Shown: one piece after another, positions 36,335 to 47,610 of the stretch | Layout: every line of letters begins with the position of its first letter | How positions within the stretch are numbered: the first letter of the stretch is position 1 | Origin: Lunularia cruciata | Taxonomy: Eukaryota > Streptophyta > Marchantiopsida > Lunulariales > Lunulariaceae | DNA length: 64,000 nucleotides | Reading direction: 5' to 3' | Assembly: GCA_948567375.1 (NCBI GenBank) | Contig: OX419757.1 | Coordinates: 7,750,001-7,814,000 of the forward strand | Notes under the pieces: model-generated | The model's input: only the letters and a program-made list of their open reading frames with translations | What the model was told of the DNA's origin: nothing | Database searches by the model: none | Position numbers and translations under genes: made by a program

Positions 36335-36346
36335 ATATTTCAATGT

Positions 36347-37766
36347 ACTTTGAGACATCCTCATACTTACAAGGTTTTGATGAACCGAGTGGAAATCTTG
36401 TAGGAGTAGTTTAAAGATCATAAAATTTTGATGGCTGCATCTATTTTACGCATATCATTTCAGATGTGATCAAATCCACTAGTACTTACATACGCTTGCA
36501 CTTCGCTTTTCTGTCGTACGGGGAATCATCGTCTTTGAATATTTTCAAGATCGCTTTGGAGAAATGATTTTACTCAATATCGTCCACATATTCAGCAAGA
36601 TTGAAGTGTTCACGTAAGACTTTTCACCATTGCATGCAATTTCGCTTCTCTCTTTAGAGGGGATCTTCACATGTGCCCCTTGTTTTCAGTGGCTTCGAAG
36701 ATGATCACTAAGACGACTTTCGATCTGCATGCATCTTGTCTCTCGTCAACACTCTTCCCACGTACTTCTTTTACATGCAAGCCCCGCTCTGGAGATGGTA
36801 AATTTGCCAGACCCAGAAGTCCACCATGGCTTTTTGCTAGTGCGCTTGTCAGCAACATGTCTATGTCGCTCTACATGCTTTTTCCTTGCATGAAGCATGC
36901 GAATTTTGTCAATAAATTGGACTTTCTTCAGTACAGTACAGTTAGCGCTCGGATAACAGTTAGAGCTAACAGTACGTTACCCGATTCTAAAAGTTGAGAG
37001 TATCAACACCGAATTGAGTTGAAAACCGAAACCGAAACCGAACTGTTTCGTCATAAACGAATCCATTTGTAGCGAAAACCTTGAAACCCATAGTGGATGA
37101 GGTTACAGTTCGTCTTATCGTATATGAGAAGCAAAACCTCGATAGGAACCTCGTGATACCAGCATTGGACAACCAATAGGTTAAATTCTAAGTAATCCAC
37201 ACCCATATTCGCATATAAGATGGATAGAATGAATGTCACTTTTCCATAGCAGTCTCAAATTTACTAGCGGTTGGTTTAGACATGACACGACTATTCGGTC
37301 AAGCTTATGGACGAAACAGGTCATTTATATTTGTTCAGTTGGTAATAGACTGAGAAGAGAACTACGTAGCGATTGTTTGTGAACAAGAGGTGGATTCACA
37401 ACAATCTAACAGGTCTCTTATTGCTAGTCTCTTTTGTGAAAGAAAATTTACTACAATGTGCCAACCGTGAAAAGTGTCATAGCATGTTTGTTTCTAAGTT
37501 CTGTTATAGCGGGTTCCCAGCCATCAAGAAAATAAAACCACGCATATGGTGTAACGATTAGAAAGGCAGACATTAAACAAGATATTCCTCACTTTGTACT
37601 CGTGATACAGTCTAGGGAAAGCAGACGGAAAGAATCAACCGGTTCATCAATTCTCCCCGTAAGACATGTAAACCAACCTCAGTATATTGGATTCATGCAC
37701 CTTGTCTCGGTGCTTTTGGCTTGTTTCTTCATTGTCTTCACATTTTCATTGTTTCCTTCTTGTTTC
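36347..37766. other. intergenic DNA
   Basis: Small open frames (for example 36671-36997) show no known domain. Near 37023 a short CCGAAA run is present. No gene called. Confidence 0.35.
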
Positions 37767-37858
37767 GTATTGGGGTAGCCACATTTTACCTCTTTTGTCT
37801 CTCCCCTTATACGGCTTGGGTCTTCCCATCCTTCATGTGTTCTACGTGGTAGCTTTTC
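37767..37858 (+). repeat. short two-hairpin element, copy E
   Basis: TATTGGGG(T)AGCC, ATTTTACCTC, CCTTATACGGCTTGG, then GTCTTCCCATCCTTC and TACGTGGTAGC. The left half of hairpin 2 (GATGGG) is deleted. No confident flanking direct repeat. Confidence 0.65.
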
Positions 37859-40536
37859 CACTTTTTTTCATTGGCATAGATGCTTGGCTCTTCAACTCTA
37901 CAGTATCGCCTTCTCACGGCGTTGCTTTCTAGGTTCTGATGGACACATGTGCTAGGAAACCGATGGAGAGTGGCAACGCGTGTTACATTCAATTCTTTAA
38001 TACATTATTTGAGCTGTCCTTGGACGATCATATTCCCTTCGAAATCGACACTGGGTCGGCTAAGTCTCAGATAATCATAAGCTGCTATTGTGTCCCAGGC
38101 ATGATGCGATGGTGATTGATTTCTGATCGGGAATAAATTACTCCAATTTTGCAGCTTTTCACGTGATCATATTAAGAAGGATGGGAAGACCCCATCCAGC
38201 TTTATGGAGTTGAGGCCCAAGGTCTGGTTGGTGTCATCTCCGGCGGTGATACCAAACCATGGGTCTAAATTCTCGTGAAGTGCCAACTAGATATTCACCT
38301 AAACATTTAGTGGAATATCTTCTCACCGTGGTGTGGATGATTGAAAGGATCCTCAGACACCCTAATACTCGTAATTTGGTTCTGAGGTGGTAGATTGAAT
38401 TTGGGGAACTTATAAACTACACTCTGAATTCCACGTGAATGGCCAAGTAACGTCGCTTCCGATACACTCCAAATTTTGGCTTGGACAAAACACCAAATGT
38501 TACACTCATGTTGCGGATCCGCTCTCTTGGGTAACGACATGACCGCACATGGAGACAAGAATCGAGCAGGAATGCTTTCTAACTCTGGTGAGCATATGAT
38601 TTCAAAGAACAACAAGAGAACAAGAAGTATGTCCCACATCACTCAGTTAGATTCGCCTTCCAATTCTCCCCTATGGTGCTCTACATCTTCTAATCTTCTT
38701 TACGCGTATGCGTTTTCGGTGTCTTGATCCTTCCAGACATGATATATCATAAAGCTTTTTCTGGGAAGTGACGACATTCAAATAGCTAAACTGAACCCTA
38801 CTGAGTGGGTCCCTTCTTCTCTTTGACGGCTCGAGAACCCCTTTTTCTGGGGTCTTCTACTCTACGGGCCTTGATTGCCAATTCTTCTTAAGAAGAATCA
38901 TGATTTGATCTTCCAATTCTTCCATGGTACGAGACCTCCTCATTTCACAGTACTGTAAAGACATGTGGAGGATATCTGGAGCTGAAAACTCCGCGAGGCC
39001 TGGCATGAAAGTAGATACTTTACTGATTTATCGCATGATTAGCCTACGAAACGGTTCGTAAGAACCACAACTGCACAAATTAGTAGGTTCAGAAGCCGGT
39101 AAATAGCCGGCAAATAGAGTTGGTCAAGGAGTACTTGCTTGCCAGAAATACTTAGACTAGGGTGGAATTCAGATTTGAACGAACTCCATCTGATATAATA
39201 TCAGTATCCATGGATCCAAGGTAATCTGCAAAAGGATTTCGAAACAAGAAAGCCCGGGAAACAATCTCGCTGAAAAGAAAGGATTATATCCGCAGAACCT
39301 TCTATACTCCTTGCCTGATTGGAACTGAAAAGCGAGACAAGATGATAAAGTTTCAGTGCTGTGAACAGATTCAACTGTTTCTTACATGCTTTGCAACTTC
39401 ATCAATTTAGAAAACATGCAATTTGAGCTAAGGTAAAAGTAGTTACTTTGCAAATGCACAGAACAAGAACCCAAAGTTATGAGCAGAGGGGATGCATACG
39501 ATGATATGATCCAAGTAAGATTCCAACTTGTGATCCATTCGTTTGCTTTTCTTGGTGGACAGGACTAGTTCGTGCTCTTTACTGGATTTGATGAATGGAA
39601 TTATGCAGCTTCAAAGTGTCTTCAACAGTAGCCCTATAATGTGAACATAGAACACGTCTTGAGACTATTCCTTTCCTCATGTGACGCTGTATTACGAGAG
39701 AAATAGGAGTACTGAGCAGTTCCTTTAGACCTTCTTTATGATAGATCATCTGATAGTAGGAGCGAGCATGTAGCAATACGGTCTTACTCTTTCACAGCGC
39801 TTGAGTTATATTGACTTCGAGATGTCCCTTCGTGCCATAAGAACTGTTGGGGCCGAAACATGCTCCAGTTTAAAGATAGAATCAGATCATCGACGTCCAG
39901 GCTATGGGAGAGATAAATTCAGGGCTGAAGTGCATAATTTGGTTTGCATCCTCTACGATTCTAATTCTAAGGATTCTAATCCTCTAGGATTCGACATATT
40001 ATACCTTTAAACGTTAGGCACAGATTCACGTCGCGGAACCGTAAATTGAAAGTTTTCGAGTCGTGGCATCAGGTCAAAGAATACGAAACGCTAGCCACAG
40101 GCCGGTAAGACTTTAACTGAATAAGCGTGTGATTTTCTTTGAACAATTATGGCAATATAGCAAGTTTGGAACAATCATTGGAATTCTATTGCGGCAATTT
40201 TGCACCACTCTCATATAGAGAACACTTCAATGTTCGTATTGAATGAACCCAGAAAGATGAAAACACACCATAACTGCGCTGAAAGGTCTAGACGGCCAAG
40301 ACTGGAGTTCTTGGGATTGGAGGTCTACGGCACAATAGCTTCTTTTATGGATCCCAAGTGTGGTCACGGCAGGAAACCTTGTTCTACCAACGTTACATAT
40401 TGCCTGAACGATGTCAGAGTCACTTTTAAAGCAGAGACAAGTCAATCCTCCTACAGGGACCAGACTGCCAACTGTTGGGCCTTGAATAAAGAAGGGTAGA
40501 TAATTGTCCAATATTATATAGGAAATCGGGACACAA
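37859..40536. other. intergenic DNA with one element fragment
   Basis: At 38175-38200 (minus strand) there is a short fragment, copy F, of the two-hairpin element: GGATGGGGTCTTCCCATCC followed by TTCTT. The rest holds open frames of at most 111 codons without motifs. The plus frame at 40200-40499 has none either. Confidence 0.4.
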
Positions 40537-40615
40537 GCGTATGACAACAAGAAGGATGAGAAGACCCCATCAAGCACGAACAAGGATAAAACCTAAGAGG
40601 TATGCAGCTTAGTCT
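40537..40615 (-). repeat. short two-hairpin element, copy G
   Basis: On the minus strand CAGACTAAGCTGC, then TTATCCTTGTTCG, GCTTGATGGGGTCTTCTCATC, CTTCTTGTTGTCATACGC. The last bases of the 3' motif are worn. Flanks AATATTATATAGGAA and AATATTTTAATATAGAA could be a diverged target-site duplication. Confidence 0.65.
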
Positions 40616-41654
40616 GAATATTTTAATATAGAATGTATACATAGTATTTGCGAGCACCAATGGGAACGTGTTGCAGCACATGGTTGATCTTGAAGCTGTG
40701 TAGTATGGACCAGCTTAGATTCTTCATACGGACTGCAGAATGGTCGACTTGACGGAATATTAGGGAGTACGGAGCCCAGGACCTTCTCGCCCTTTCAATT
40801 TTAGTGGGCAAATTAGAGTAGTCAAGGAAGGAAGATGGGCAGAAAAGTAAAATCGAATTTCTATCGCTGTCACAATTGCTACATGGTGTGGTAAAAACAT
40901 GAAATGTCTCAAAAATAATGGTCCCCACTATGATTGTGAGTTGTAAGACGAATGTATTCTAGGGCCCATTCATTCAAAGACAAACTTAAGATTTCTATTT
41001 CAATCGGTGTACACAAAATACAATCATGAGAATGTTTTTCCCTCAGAATATTTTAATTGCTTCGATATTGTTGATAATTGTGATTGTGTATGCATCATGA
41101 GACGGTCGACATGAGAATCATGTAACTTTGGACAACAGTTCATTGTGAAATGCTATTTTAGAAGATTTGACATTCTTAATATGACGCAGTCCAGTCAGTA
41201 AGACAAATTGTGCCTTGATAGAAATTGTGAACAAGATTCTCCGGGTGTAACTATAACGACTCCAGTCGATCAGCTCTCAGCAACATAAAACTTTTATCCA
41301 TAATGAAGATTGATACAGTATATTAATATTACAGGTTGACTGTTGTGCTCAGTTCTAGCAATGAATCTCTATTCCAGTATAAGATTCTCATTTATACAGA
41401 TGCGTACATGTCACCGGGTCTGAGCAATACCAAACGTGATGGCGCGCGGGTCAGAGCGCCAGTACACCTAATCTTTTCCCCGTTCGAAAGTCCAGGGAGC
41501 ATTGAGGTTCCTAGTGGACTTTAAGTTCAAACTACGAAAGATAATTAAAAGATGTAAGAAACGTCATCATGCTCAATACAGGATCAGAATTTCATTCATA
41601 TGAACTCAACTTCACGTCAAAAATGGGATGCTGAATGCCATAATATAAATCTCG
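40616..41654. other. intergenic DNA and presumed 3' region of the WDR55-like gene
   Basis: No coding signal. The part next to 41655 probably includes the 3' UTR of the minus-strand gene. Confidence 0.4.
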
Positions 41655-44600
41655 TCATAGCAAATCATTGAAGAAATTTGTGTCTTTCGTTGACACTTTT
41701 TTCCCCTTCTTCTTGGAGCTGGATCCTGCCCCTGCATACAACAGTCAGTAACGAACAAATGATGAGGTGTTTTGAGTCAAACATCCAGGAGGGGAATTTT
41801 ACCACAGGTTAAGCAGCATTGCAAACTCCTAGACCTCAAATCATGGTGAGAAACTTGCAACAGGAGAAACAACAAGCGGATGATATCGACTTAGATAACA
41901 GAAACCCGAGGAAGTTTCTTCACGGTCCTGAGAGATAAAAGCAAGTTCCGGACCTTGGTCATCGTCAGAGTCCATATCTTCATTGCTGTCCACGGCCATG
42001 GGAGCCTGAGCGGGTGCTCCAACATCCCTTCCTGAAACATCAACATTTGCTTCCTCCCTGTTCTCCTGGGCATCATCATCCTCTTCCAACAAATATTTGA
42101 CATCCCAGAGCTGCACAACAAGTGAATAGAGATTACTACACCCCACTTGGATTCGATCTACTGAGCAGAGAATTTATCGGCCTTCATATCTCATAACTTT
42201 CTGAACGCCCTTGCTGTATGTCTATACATTGCCACTGCATACACGAAAACTATTGTGCCTCATCTTACCTTCACTGTGTTATCATGCGATGCACTCCCCA
42301 AGATGGATTTGTCACAATTGAAAGCTGTACCAAAGCAAGAACACGTTAATAGAGGAATGACATGCTTCTCTGGCCGTAGACCTTGTGTACGGAGAAATGT
42401 CTGGTACCTTACTTGTCCATTCCAAAACATTTTTTTGTAAAGACTTTCCCAGAAGTGCTGTTTGCATGTTAGTGAAATGGACCCAAGAAAATCTCCTTCT
42501 CAAACAGCTTCCAAAGGTGACTAGCAGGATAATGATTCTTCCAGTTACGAGTATGACATTGCAAGAAACCTACCTAGTCGCTCAACAGGAAAGTCTGCAT
42601 GCTCTCCTATGACGCCGATCATCTTGTTGGGAAGTATGGATACAACTCTGTCACCGGAAGCGAGAAAGTGAGATGCAGTTCCTCAAAGAAGTTGCGGATT
42701 GCCAACAAATAAGTTCTGAAGATAACTCACACGCTATGCAAGACCACATGTGACATGCGCGTTGCAACTCTCTTTCTAATAGAATAGATAACCGGATATC
42801 ATAGCTCACCTGATCATACCGTCACTAGATCCGGTGACAAGTGTTTCTTCATCGAGCTGGAAAGATAGACAGTCCGAAATCAGAATTGGAATCTTTGTCA
42901 AATCCAGAAGCAGGATACTACTCAGCGCCCCGAAAAATTGTCAAAGAGGGTTGCTCGTCGAAGAAATTTTTTATTCGTTCTCACGCAGTTCCTTAGTGTG
43001 CATTACACTTCAGGCATGAACTCCATACTACAAAACGGAAATGAAGAAGCTTCGCAAAAATTTCTGCTAAAAGCATGAAAGAAAAGCTTAAGTCGACTTA
43101 CACGGCACTTCATGAACTAACACTCATTGACGCACATTACACAATAGCGAGCAGTGTCAACGACAATACCTTCAATAAGGCATCTACAGAATTAGGATGG
43201 CCTACGAATCGGTCACTGCACGATAGAAACAGCACATGTCCAACATTAATTCTTCTAGTTTGATCCAAAGCGTTATCTAAAAATTTACAGCAGCAATATA
43301 TATACTACACAACTTTCAGAAGTCTAGTGATAACTATTGAACCACGTCTTATTTAGCTTACATGGAAGTAAAATGACAGATGTTTGTAAAGGTTTGAAAA
43401 ATTTACTTGCAATCGGCGAAGTAGCCCCATGAATATATAAGTAAAACGCCTTCCTGTGAGCCACAGACCACCTTTCTGCCATTCTGCGGGTTTTGAGAAC
43501 ATGGCTGGCAATCAAAATCTGACCTCAAAAGTCAAAAACTTTTACATGTAAACATTACATTTCAAAATTAGCTAGAACTACTCAACATTACCCTAGCTTT
43601 CTTGATCATTCCTGGATGGAGAAGGGCACGTGTCTTTTGTTGTACGTATGTACCTACTAGTCGGCAATTACAAAGCTCGTAGTAGTTAGCATGCCCTTTA
43701 AGTAATCTATCTTGCAATATAAAACAACTATACATCGTGGGTTACAAAACATTTGAGCCCTACCTTGACAACCACTACAGACAAGAGTTCATCCTCTGCA
43801 AATTGTGACTGGGCATCAACCTGTTTCAGGGCAGTCGCTTGCGTCAGTCCACATAATAAGAAGAAAGATGATAATGTTTGCAGACCACCAAAGAATACAT
43901 GATTACAAACATTCTGAATGTCCTCATGACTTGCGAGAATTATGTTCTCAGAGACCTCTTAACGGTGCTCTATACGTTTGCTTTACCTTCATTCGCCTGA
44001 GATTGCATACGGAGAGAGTCCCATCACCACTGCGGCATAATCACGAGTGCATCAGCTGGTGTAAACACAAAGCAATGTAAAGCAAGCAACTGGCAGCTGG
44101 AAATCCAAGCAAGCAAGTTGCACAAAAACCACTTGGACATTGTTCCTTTTGGCGTCTATTTAGTGTCCAACTCATGAATTCCCATGTCACTGGATAGAAG
44201 TGTGAAAGATGGAGTACTATTACTTGAACCACTTATGACATTAATGGGAAAGAGAAAAGCCAGACCTGGCACCAAGCAACTGATGAGTGGTAGGTACATA
44301 TTCCATGTCTGCTATAAAGTCTTCATGAGTGTCGAACGTTCCTACACAGGAGTTTTGTCGCGTATCCCATATCTGCAGTCCCAAAGAAAACCCCACCTCG
44401 CTGGTCAGGATATCAGCAGATGGATCTATAAATCTGAAGACCCCTTAGACTTCTGGACCCTTATCATGCAGATACTTTTATAATAAAAATACGAGCACAA
44501 GGTGATCTGCATTCAGCTTTCAAATCTCAAACAATACAACACCTACTCAGTGAGGGTGTAAATTCCAGACCAGAACAGCCAAGGTTCTACGATTCAACAA

Positions 44601-45878
44601 AGAAGACTTCCCTAGACAAAACCCACAGCCAATACGATTCCTACAAGATTGACCTATGCCCAAAAGGAATAGCTGGAATGCAGAAATTAACCTTAATTGT
44701 CCCCTCGTCATCCCCTGTGGCAACAGTAGTCTCTGTTGCGTTGACAATTCGATTTATCGCTGCACTGCAGATGGGAGACGTGGATGTTACTTACAAAAAA
44801 ATTGTAACTGGAAACTGCACAGCAATCTTCTGAGCTCCAGAACGACCTATGCGGATTCTAAAAAGCTAGTGCTTCATGTAGAATTCTACCACTCACTAAT
44901 TGAAGCAAAGACAAACCATATTATTCTTCTAATAGACTCCACCGCAAAAGGAAACGTCCCGATGGCAAAATCTTACTCGTGAGCATCAGTGAGACGCGCA
45001 GCAGTTTGTCCTGTTTCTGGATCTGTTGCTAGAATTGATTTATCGGCTGAAGCACTCAAAATAACTGCAGCGCGGATGACAAATTTCCGGTATCAGAAAT
45101 ACTACGGAATTCTACAAAAAGATCAATGAGGACAACTTTGTGCGAAACAAAGAGAAAATAAATTTGTCGTGGAAAACCAGGCAGATATACTTCTTACATC
45201 TTCCTTCTTCCGCAAAACGAACTCCTCGGCAAGACTCCGTATGGCCATTAACAACCCACAATCTGCACATTAAGGAAACGTATATACGACAACCCATCGC
45301 TGCACCGGTTTAAGCCACACTCGCATTGACAGTGCCACTTCCAAAATAAATTAACTTCAGTCTACCTATCAACCATCGAATTATTGTTCTGCTCTTAAAA
45401 TAAAAATTTAGGAAATAGTATGCCGAACACAACAGTACAACGGAACCTTCAAAACACACTGAACGAACAATTGGGAACGTCCAAGAGCTTAAAATTACTC
45501 ACTTCTGGGGCTCACTTCCAACCTCATATTTGAATCTGGACAGGAATTCACAACCAGAAAATCATATCAAATGGATATGTAATCTGACGCCGCAGGTCAA
45601 TCGTCTCACAGGAGAAAATCTTCCAACAAATTGGGAAAGGAATACAACAGTAATCGGAGACTCTAAAAGACCCGACCGCCCACCACTGGAACCCTTAAAC
45701 CCCAGAACCATCTCAAATCCTCCAGGCACAAGAACTTCAAATACAGAACGAAACATTCTTACAATTGAAGCTGCCCGGTGATGAGACCGACAGCCACGAG
45801 ATTGGAAGAAGGATGGAAGGCGATATCAAAAGGCTGCGCTCCCAACTGGAGCTCGGCCACTCCTCCCTCCTCCCCCAT
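41655..45878 (-). CDS. WDR55: WDR55-like WD40-repeat protein, 15 exons
   Basis: The minus strand encodes a 371-residue WD40 protein matching plant WDR55 throughout (Arabidopsis: about 350). Exons, high to low: 45878-45763, 45535-45503, 45262-45198, 45064-44977, 44764-44692, 44372-44266, 44029-43987, 43820-43764, 43483-43407, 43215-43170, 42856-42810, 42647-42574, 42324-42269, 42110-41954, 41731-41655. All junctions are GT..AG with consistent phase; TAA lies directly before the ATG. Telling segments are FDIAFHPSSNLVAVGL, SASADKSILATD, IWDTRQNSCVGTFDTHEDF, SGDGTLSVCNLR, ILGSASHDNTVKLWD, an acidic stretch (about 301-346) and the basic tail GSSSKKKGKK ending TNFFNDLL. Family knowledge: Arabidopsis WDR55 is nuclear, binds DDB1 of CUL4 ligases and is needed for gamete and embryo development; animal WDR55 acts in rRNA processing. 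Exon 2 is only 33 nt. It diverges from APC2. Confidence 0.94.
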
Positions 45879-47610
45879 TTAACTCACGATTTCAAACTGC
45901 CAACAACTTGTGCCGCCGACCGAGCCTGTGGGGGACGGATGCGACTGAGAAGTGACTTCTCCAGAAGGCAAGCACAACATTCACGAAATGCTGTGAATTC
46001 CTCTACTGAAGATTCGTATTCTTCCCCAACTTCTTAAGATCCCTACTGCACGTTGTTCCTCTTAGAGCAAAGTCACTACTGTCACGCTAAACCCCCTACG
46101 CTCCTTACTGTCAACCCATGAAGTTCCGCTGGGCAGGGAGGCTTTCTCGGGAACATGGTTAGGTTCCGGGTTCACCGGTTCGAAAACCTTACTTTACGGG
46201 AAATTTCATGAATCTTTCGCTTTATCAGGGAATGGTTGCTAATGTTATTCCCGACGACAATGTCCCTGAATTCTGCCGGGACAGGTTACACTCTTCACGG
46301 GACTTCTCCCAACGCAGCTCCACGAGATAAAGTAAAGGGGTATGACGGATGTGCTTACTTAACAAGGGTTTTACTTTCCAGAATCCAGTTATCGTGAGTG
46401 TATTAGAGGTTTCTCTCCAAGAATTAAGGATGGAGTGAGTGAAATACTTTAGGCTAAATACGTAAATGATTACTGTCATTTGAAGTGGAAATTGGAATAT
46501 GATTTTCCAATCTTCTCCTTTATCAAATGTATGGATCCTCATTTAATTTCCCAAAAACTTATCTACTGATCATTCATAATATTACAGGCATTTCAAACAA
46601 AACTACGTCGACGAGATTATCTTGGGAACCTCCCCTCAAGGCCTCATCATTAGCTCCAGCTTTAGAATATAACCCTGTTATTACTCAAGATGGCTTTCCT
46701 TTAGATTGCACCCCAAGATACACGCAAAACTACAGTATAGAAGTTTGATAAGCATAATTAAGTACGACCAAGCAGCCCTAAAAGTAACATCAACATGTGG
46801 TAATTACGAGCAAGTACGTACGGAGTTCATCGCCTGTTCAAGAACCCGGTCGGGTTCACAGAAGTCGGAAACATTTCCCCGGGGACCGGTTAAAAGGTGC
46901 GGGAAGACCTTCCAGACACCCGCCCCTAAAACTTCGTGAATAGATCGGGAAATTTGTACAGGTTCTCGAATTTGCGGGAATATTGAAGCAGATCAAACGG
47001 TTTTTCCTGAAGGGACTGTGGTAGTCACAGGGTTTAACCAAACTCGACCAGTAAATAATGCTCTCTATGTCGGTTTTCCCCGCCCGTTGGGTCGGAACTC
47101 GAGAGAAACTCAGGCTTCTCGTATGAGAAAGCTGTGTGAGAAAGCTGCAGCGCGCGAATGCTGTGGTGAGATCGAAGTTTTTGAAAGTGAGCATTCTCGA
47201 GTCGCAGCAGATCGGGCGTTGTATCACAAGGACTTTATTCGATGATTTGTGCTAAACGTCAGCAGGAAATTCAGGAATTAGAGGTGATTTTTCGCTGATC
47301 GTCTCCTGTTGCTCGAAAATCGGTTCAAATTTGGAACTGAGCTTTCAGGTTTTGTGGCTCTTGAACTGCAGGGTTTAGGTTGTATTAGTAGAAACATGTT
47401 GCAGTTGTCAGGTTGAGAGGAAATTGAGCTGGAGTGGAATGGAAGACCAGGCTGAGGATGGAGAGAGCGCAGTAGAGTGGTGTTGATGTGGAGGATTGCT
47501 CCGGTACGATATTGTTCGTTCGACGCTGGATGGTGCTGGTTGCTTGCAGTTTGAAGGATAATGAGGCGAGTTCGTGAGTAAACAGTTGCGGGATTACGAG
47601 GCTGTGGAAA
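45879..47610. promoter_or_regulatory. shared spacer between divergent WDR55 and APC2 genes
   Basis: This 1.7-kb spacer must hold both promoters and 5' UTRs. I see no clear TATA box for either gene. Short open frames (45765-46037 and 47018-47245 plus; 46856-47227 minus) have no motif. CCGGTTCGAAAACC near 46178 and GGACCGGTT near 46883 are small palindromic words of unknown meaning. Confidence 0.5.

Noticed and set aside
46161-46190. GGTTCGAAAACC resembling a tRNA B box
   Set aside because: No acceptor stem, anticodon arm or A box could be placed around it.
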